DNA of 33,673 bases, taken from contig JAGWAL010000006.1 in the NCBI GenBank assembly GCA_021296415.1, forward strand, positions 3,710 through 37,382. Reading direction: 5' to 3'. A program made the translations under genes and the position numbers. Source of the stretch: Acidimicrobiia bacterium. GTDB lineage: Bacteria > Actinomycetota > Acidimicrobiia > Acidimicrobiales > CATQHL01. Positions 30,078 to 33,673 of the stretch are shown in pieces. Under the pieces are notes generated by a model that searched no databases, was not told the DNA's origin, and saw only the letters and a program-made list of their open reading frames with translations. The first letter of the stretch is position 1; every line of letters begins with the position of its first letter.

Positions 30078-32939
30078 ATGACATTCCCGGGACCCGAGGC
30101 GCTGGGGCGAGGGCTGGTGATTGCCGCGGGCGCCGATCTCGGCGCCGATCTGGCCGCGGCGCAGGACTGGGAGCGGGTGCGGGTGGACGCCGCGCTCCTG
30201 GCCGACGGCGGGGGGCTGGGTGAGACGGTCGAGCGCTTGCACCGGGCCTGGGCAGGCCGGTGGCCGGTGGTCGTGGAACTGGACCTGCCCGCCGGGACGG
30301 TGGCGTGGCTGCGCACGCCGGCCACCGTGGATGTCGAGCCGTACCTGCTGGGCGCCGAGTTCACCCTGCTGGTCGAGCGGCTGCAGTTCCTGCTGTGGCG
30401 CAACAACTACGACGCCCGCAGCGGCGAGCCGGTGTGGTGGTGGGCCCGCAAGGCCGCCGGCCTGGGGGCTCGGCCGGGCGGGCGGACCGACGTGGTGCTG
30501 GACGACGGCACCGAGGCCTGGGTCGACGGCGGGCCGCGCCAGCCTCTGGACCTGCCGGGCATGCCGATCGTGCATGCCGAGTCGCTGGAGTCGGGCCGAC
30601 TGCGGCTGCAGCCCCCGCCCGGCGGCGCAACCGGGGACGGCACCCTGCTGGCTCCCGATCAGCGGGCGGCCGTGGAGCACATCCGCGGGCCGGTGCGTGT
30701 CGTGGCGCCGGCAGGCTCCGGCAAGACCCGCACGCTGAACGCCCGGCTGCTGCACCTGGTGGACGACCGCGGCGTCGAGCCGTCCCTGGTCACCGCCGTG
30801 GCGTACAACAACCGGGCGGCGGCGGAGATGCGCCAGCGGCTGCAGCGCCCCGACCTGCAGATACGGACCATCCATTCGCTCGGCTGGCGGATCGTCCGGG
30901 ACGTGCGACCCGATGCCACCCTGCTCGGCGAGCGGGAGGTGCGGGGCCGCCTGCAGCGGATCCTGCCGCACACCCGGCGGGCCGGCACCGACGTCTTCGG
31001 GCCGTACATCGAGGCCCTGGCGGACGTGCGCATCGCCCTGCGGCACCCCGAGACGGTCGAGGTCGAGCGAAACGACGTGCCGGGGTTCGCCGACATCTTC
31101 GAGACCTACCGCGCCGGTCTGGCCGAGCGGGACGAGTGCGACTACGACGAGCAGGTCTACGACGCCATCCGGCTATTGCTGGCCGATCCCGAGCTGCGGG
31201 CCCGCTGGCAGATGCGCTGCCGGCACCTGCTCGTGGACGAGTTCCAGGACCTCACGCCGGCCTACCTGCTGCTGCTGCGCCTGCTTGCCTCGCCGGCGCT
31301 CAACGTCTTCGGCGTGGGAGACGACGACCAGACCATCTACGGCTACGCCGGGGCCGACCCCGGGTTCCTGCTGGACTACGAGCAGCTGTTCCCGGGCGCC
31401 GGTGAGGCCGCATTGGAGGTCTCCTACCGCTGCCCGCCCGAGGTGGTGAGCGCCGTCGGGCACCTGCTGGTGCACAACACCCGGCGGCTGCCGAAGACCG
31501 TCCGATCCGCCTCGGCCGGGCACACAGGCTCGGCCGGAACGAGGTCACCGGGAGTCGACCCGCTGCAACACCAGCCCTCGAGTCCTGCCGCCTCCGCCCC
31601 CACCACGACACGCACCGAGATCCTCGCCGCATCCGCCAACGACACCCCACGTCCCGGCACCGAGACCCCAACCCCCGTCGCCCCCTTCACGATCCTGCGC
31701 CTGGCCGACGAGCGGATGGCGGCGGCGGCCGCGGCGGTCGTCACGGACTGGCGGGCCGAGGGCGTCCGCGAGTCCGAGATCGCCGTGCTGGGGCGGGTGA
31801 ACTCGATGTTGCTGCCGACTCTGGCGGCGCTGGACGAGGCCGGCGTGGGAGCCCGCTGCCTGCTCGGGACCTCGCTGCTGCACCGCAACCTGATCCGGGC
31901 CGCGCTTGCGTGGATGCGGCTGGCGCTGCGGCCCGACGCCATGGATCCCCGCGACCTGATCGAGGCAGCCCGGCGACCCGGCCGGAAGATCAACCGGCTG
32001 TCCCGCGAACTCCTGGAGGGCGCCTGGGACGTGTCGCTGGAACAGCTCGCCGCCCTCGGCACCGACCTGAACGAACGGCACCGGGAGTACTGGAGCGGCT
32101 TCGTGGCCGACATCAGGGCCGCCTCCCGCCTCGTCGCCGGGGGCTGCGACTCTCGCACACTCGTGGAGTTCCTGATGCAGGAGATCGGCCTCGGGCGGGC
32201 GGCCGGCTCGCTGGACTCCGGGCGCACCCGACCCGACCGGGCGACCCATGCCGACGATCTGCTGGCACTGCGGCGCACCGCCGCCGTCTACCCGGACCCA
32301 GCCGGATTCCCTAGGCAACTGGCGAGCCTGCTGCGACGTACGACCGAGGAGGGCGACGGCGTGCTCCTCACCAGCATCCACCGCGTCAAGGGCTTGGAAT
32401 GGGACCGCGTCGTGGTGTTCAGCGCCGACGAGACGCTGATGCCGCACCAGCTCGCCCTCGACATAGAGGAGGAACGCCGGGTGCTGCACGTCGCCATCAC
32501 CCGGGGCCGCAGCCAGGTCGTGGTACTGGCCGACGAGAGCCGGCCCTCCCGCTTCCTGGACGAGCTGGAAGGCCGCCCGCCGAAGCCCGACCCCGGGCGC
32601 ACGACGCTGCTGGAGGCGATCAGGAGGCCGCCGCGGTCCGCGACCTCCCGGACCGCCAAGGGGGCCACTCCTGTTCCGGGTGACGAGGAGCCCTATGACG
32701 AGGATCTGTACGAGTCGCTGCGTCAGTGGCGCCTGCAGGAGGCCCGCCGGCTGGACGTGCGGGCGTTCCACGTGTTCAGCAACCGGGTGCTCCGGAACAT
32801 CACCCGGGCCGCTCCCACCACGGCGGCTGAGCTGGCCGCAACCTCCGGCGTCGGGCCGGCCAAGCTGGCCTCCTACGGCGCGGCGGTGCTGGATGTCATC
32901 CGAGCCCACCACGCCGGCAACGGGCACGCAGAGAATTAG
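30078..32939 (+). CDS. UvrD/Rep-family DNA helicase with N-terminal extension and HRDC domain
   Basis: A 953-residue superfamily 1 helicase that should translocate 3'-5' on DNA. Residues 1-~188 form an N-terminal region I do not recognise, with FTLLVERLQFLLWRNNYDAR and two tryptophan-rich spots. The motor then begins: LLAPDQRAAVEH, Walker A APAGSGKT at ~210-217, LVDEFQDLTPAYLLLL, GVGDDDQTIYGYAGADP, and later LLTSIHRVKGLEWDRVVV and RRVLHVAITRGRSQ. A Ser/Thr/Pro-rich stretch of ~70 residues interrupts the motor after HNTRRLPKT. The last ~75 residues are an HRDC nucleic-acid-binding domain (ARRLDVRAFHVFSNRVL, TTAAELAATSGVGPAKLASY). ATG 30078 begins 61 nt after parE and has a candidate -10 just upstream. 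Confidence 0.93.
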   Translation: MTFPGPEALGRGLVIAAGADLGADLAAAQDWERVRVDAALLADGGGLGETVERLHRAWAGRWPVVVELDLPAGTVAWLRTPATVDVEPYLLGAEFTLLVERLQFLLWRNNYDARSGEPVWWWARKAAGLGARPGGRTDVVLDDGTEAWVDGGPRQPLDLPGMPIVHAESLESGRLRLQPPPGGATGDGTLLAPDQRAAVEHIRGPVRVVAPAGSGKTRTLNARLLHLVDDRGVEPSLVTAVAYNNRAAAEMRQRLQRPDLQIRTIHSLGWRIVRDVRPDATLLGEREVRGRLQRILPHTRRAGTDVFGPYIEALADVRIALRHPETVEVERNDVPGFADIFETYRAGLAERDECDYDEQVYDAIRLLLADPELRARWQMRCRHLLVDEFQDLTPAYLLLLRLLASPALNVFGVGDDDQTIYGYAGADPGFLLDYEQLFPGAGEAALEVSYRCPPEVVSAVGHLLVHNTRRLPKTVRSASAGHTGSAGTRSPGVDPLQHQPSSPAASAPTTTRTEILAASANDTPRPGTETPTPVAPFTILRLADERMAAAAAAVVTDWRAEGVRESEIAVLGRVNSMLLPTLAALDEAGVGARCLLGTSLLHRNLIRAALAWMRLALRPDAMDPRDLIEAARRPGRKINRLSRELLEGAWDVSLEQLAALGTDLNERHREYWSGFVADIRAASRLVAGGCDSRTLVEFLMQEIGLGRAAGSLDSGRTRPDRATHADDLLALRRTAAVYPDPAGFPRQLASLLRRTTEEGDGVLLTSIHRVKGLEWDRVVVFSADETLMPHQLALDIEEERRVLHVAITRGRSQVVVLADESRPSRFLDELEGRPPKPDPGRTTLLEAIRRPPRSATSRTAKGATPVPGDEEPYDEDLYESLRQWRLQEARRLDVRAFHVFSNRVLRNITRAAPTTAAELAATSGVGPAKLASYGAAVLDVIRAHHAGNGHAEN

Positions 32940-32967
32940 TTGCCAGTTGGCCGACAGCTGAGGGTGT

Positions 32968-32980
32968 TGCGGGTCCCGCA
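32968..32980. promoter_or_regulatory. Palindrome upstream of the flavin reductase gene
   Basis: TGCGGGTCCCGCA has perfect 6-bp arms around a single base. It lies 6 bp upstream of the TAGGGT -10 box at 32987, inside the spacer and -35 area, where a repressor could act. Confidence 0.4.
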
Positions 32981-32986
32981 CCGGCC

Positions 32987-32992
32987 TAGGGT
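32987..32992 (+). promoter_or_regulatory. Leaderless -10 box of the flavin reductase gene
   Basis: TAGGGT ends 6 nt before ATG 32999, with no ribosome site. The surrounding CCTAGGGTCGGG recurs exactly before the gene at 33619. Confidence 0.55.
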
Positions 32993-32998
32993 CGGGAC

Positions 32999-33496
32999 AT
33001 GGCACTCAGTGACGAACTCGTCAACAGGCTCACCTGGAAGATCCCGAACGCCCTGGCGCTGATCGGCTCCCGGGCGGGCGAGGAGCGCAACGGCATGACG
33101 GCGAGCTGGATCTCCCAGCTGTCGATGGAGCCGGTGCTGATCGGCGTGTCTGTCGAGAACACGGCTGTGACGCACCGGTTGATCAGCGAGGGCGGATCGT
33201 TCACCGTGAACCTCTGGGACGCCGAGCAGACCAGGGTGTTCGTGAAGTTCTCCAAGCCTGCGGCGTATGCGGACGGCACGCTGAACGGGCGGCCGGTGCG
33301 CGAGGCCACCACCGGCGCCCCCGTGTTCGAGGAGGCGATCGCCTGGCTGGACTGCGAGGTGCGCCACGCGCTGGACCTGGGCACCCACACCCTGTTCGTG
33401 GGCGAGCTGGTGGACGGCGGCATCAACGACGACGACCCCCGGGCGGCCGCCATGAGCGACACCCGCATGAAGTACGGCGGCGTGAAGCGCCACTAG
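32999..33496 (+). CDS. Flavin reductase-like FMN-binding protein
   Basis: A 165-residue protein of the flavin reductase-like split-barrel family, which binds FMN and often reduces flavin for a partner oxygenase. Visible family features are ALALIGSRAGEERNGMTASW near the N terminus, EPVLIGVSVENTAVTHRLI, SFTVNLWDAEQTRVFVKFS and the late strand DLGTHTLFVGELVDGGI. The length is normal. ATG 32999 is used; it has no Shine-Dalgarno sequence but a TAGGGT box 6 nt upstream, so the message is probably leaderless. No monooxygenase partner is in the window, so the substrate is unknown. Confidence 0.9.
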   Translation: MALSDELVNRLTWKIPNALALIGSRAGEERNGMTASWISQLSMEPVLIGVSVENTAVTHRLISEGGSFTVNLWDAEQTRVFVKFSKPAAYADGTLNGRPVREATTGAPVFEEAIAWLDCEVRHALDLGTHTLFVGELVDGGINDDDPRAAAMSDTRMKYGGVKRH

Positions 33497-33532
33497 GAGT
33501 CTGCCGAGAGGTGCCGCGGACCAGCCCACCCA

Positions 33533-33557
33533 TCATTCCGGTGAAGGCCCGAATCCA
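33533..33557 (-). repeat. Dispersed palindromic repeat, copy 2
   Basis: This copy is inverted relative to that at 240-265 and differs at two positions (C to T and G to C). The hairpin arms keep one mismatch and one G-U-type pair. Confidence 0.6.
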
Positions 33558-33606
33558 CGGTCCGACGGATCCGCGGGCGCCCGCCGTCCGCTAATCACCA
33601 CACCCC

Positions 33607-33612
33607 TAGGGT
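33607..33612 (+). promoter_or_regulatory. Leaderless -10 box of the last gene
   Basis: TAGGGT ends 6 nt before GTG 33619. It is the same element, with the same spacing, as before ATG 32999. Confidence 0.5.
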
Positions 33613-33618
33613 CGGGCC

Positions 33619-33673
33619 GTGTTCGAGTGGCAGGCACGTGCCGTCCGGCTAGCGCCGAAGCTGGTGCTTGCGG
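33619..33673 (+). CDS. Unidentified protein, N-terminal fragment
   Basis: Eighteen codons run off the right edge: GTG then FEWQARAVRLAPKLVLA. I do not recognise the family from this. The main support for a gene is the TAGGGT element six bases upstream, identical in sequence and spacing to the one serving the flavin reductase gene. Confidence 0.45.
   Translation, partial: MFEWQARAVRLAPKLVLA

Larger units (their letters stand above)
33497..33618. other. Intergenic region with repeat and promoter
   Basis: It contains palindromic repeat copy 2 (33533-33557) and the TAGGGT promoter element of the next gene. No gene is seen. Confidence 0.6.

Noticed and set aside
1-33673. CRISPR array, insertion sequence or prophage
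   Set aside because: No regularly spaced repeats, transposase, integrase or phage structural motifs were seen on either strand.

Overview
The window is about 70% GC and gene-dense. It is bacterial and most likely actinobacterial. Points in favour are the hopanoid gene order (also seen in Streptomyces), a Streptomyces-type ParE with an EGESA TOPRIM motif, a SARP/BTAD regulator next to a Tad pilus locus, and several genes that look leaderless, with TANNNT -10 boxes just before the start codon. My best guess is an uncultured member of class Acidimicrobiia, but the sequence alone cannot settle this.

Layout. (1) 1-1258: the start of an acyl-CoA synthetase gene running off the left edge, then a divergent 2-hydroxyacid dehydrogenase gene that appears frameshifted near its 5' end. 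(2) 1277-2626: a branched-chain-amino-acid-type substrate-binding lipoprotein. (3) 2711-11514, minus strand: a hopanoid locus. It reads MerR-TetR hybrid regulator, then hpnC, hpnD, hpnE, polyprenyl diphosphate synthase, squalene-hopene cyclase, hpnG and hpnH. Nearly all the biosynthetic genes overlap by 1-4 nt. The set covers prenyl diphosphate to squalene to hopene to adenosyl- and ribosylhopane; hpnG carries a frameshift at a 5-bp tandem repeat. (4) 11669-13006: a divergent MATE transporter. (5) 13139-22641, minus strand: a Tad/Flp pilus operon, cpaB-cpaE-tadA-tadB-tadC-flp, two TadE-like genes and a TadG-like gene. It ends in a membrane LysM protein and a SARP/BTAD regulator. A prepilin peptidase gene (22903-23445) is divergent from it. 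(6) 23493-24893: a Fic-fold protein whose catalytic motif is destroyed. (7) 25299-30016: a type IIA topoisomerase pair in A-then-B order, parC-parE-like. (8) 30078-32939: a UvrD/Rep-family helicase with an unusual N-terminal region and a C-terminal HRDC domain. (9) 32999-33496: a flavin reductase-like protein. (10) 33619-end: the first codons of an unidentified gene behind a promoter nearly identical to that of the flavin reductase gene.

The two main systems are membrane lipid remodelling (hopanoids) and a surface pilus. I see no tRNA, rRNA, CRISPR array, insertion sequence or phage gene. The more unusual items are the Fic pseudoenzyme, the hybrid regulator with a palindrome in front of the hopanoid genes, the recurrent leaderless promoters, a CTG start in the Tad operon, and two apparent frameshifts, each at a short tandem duplication.
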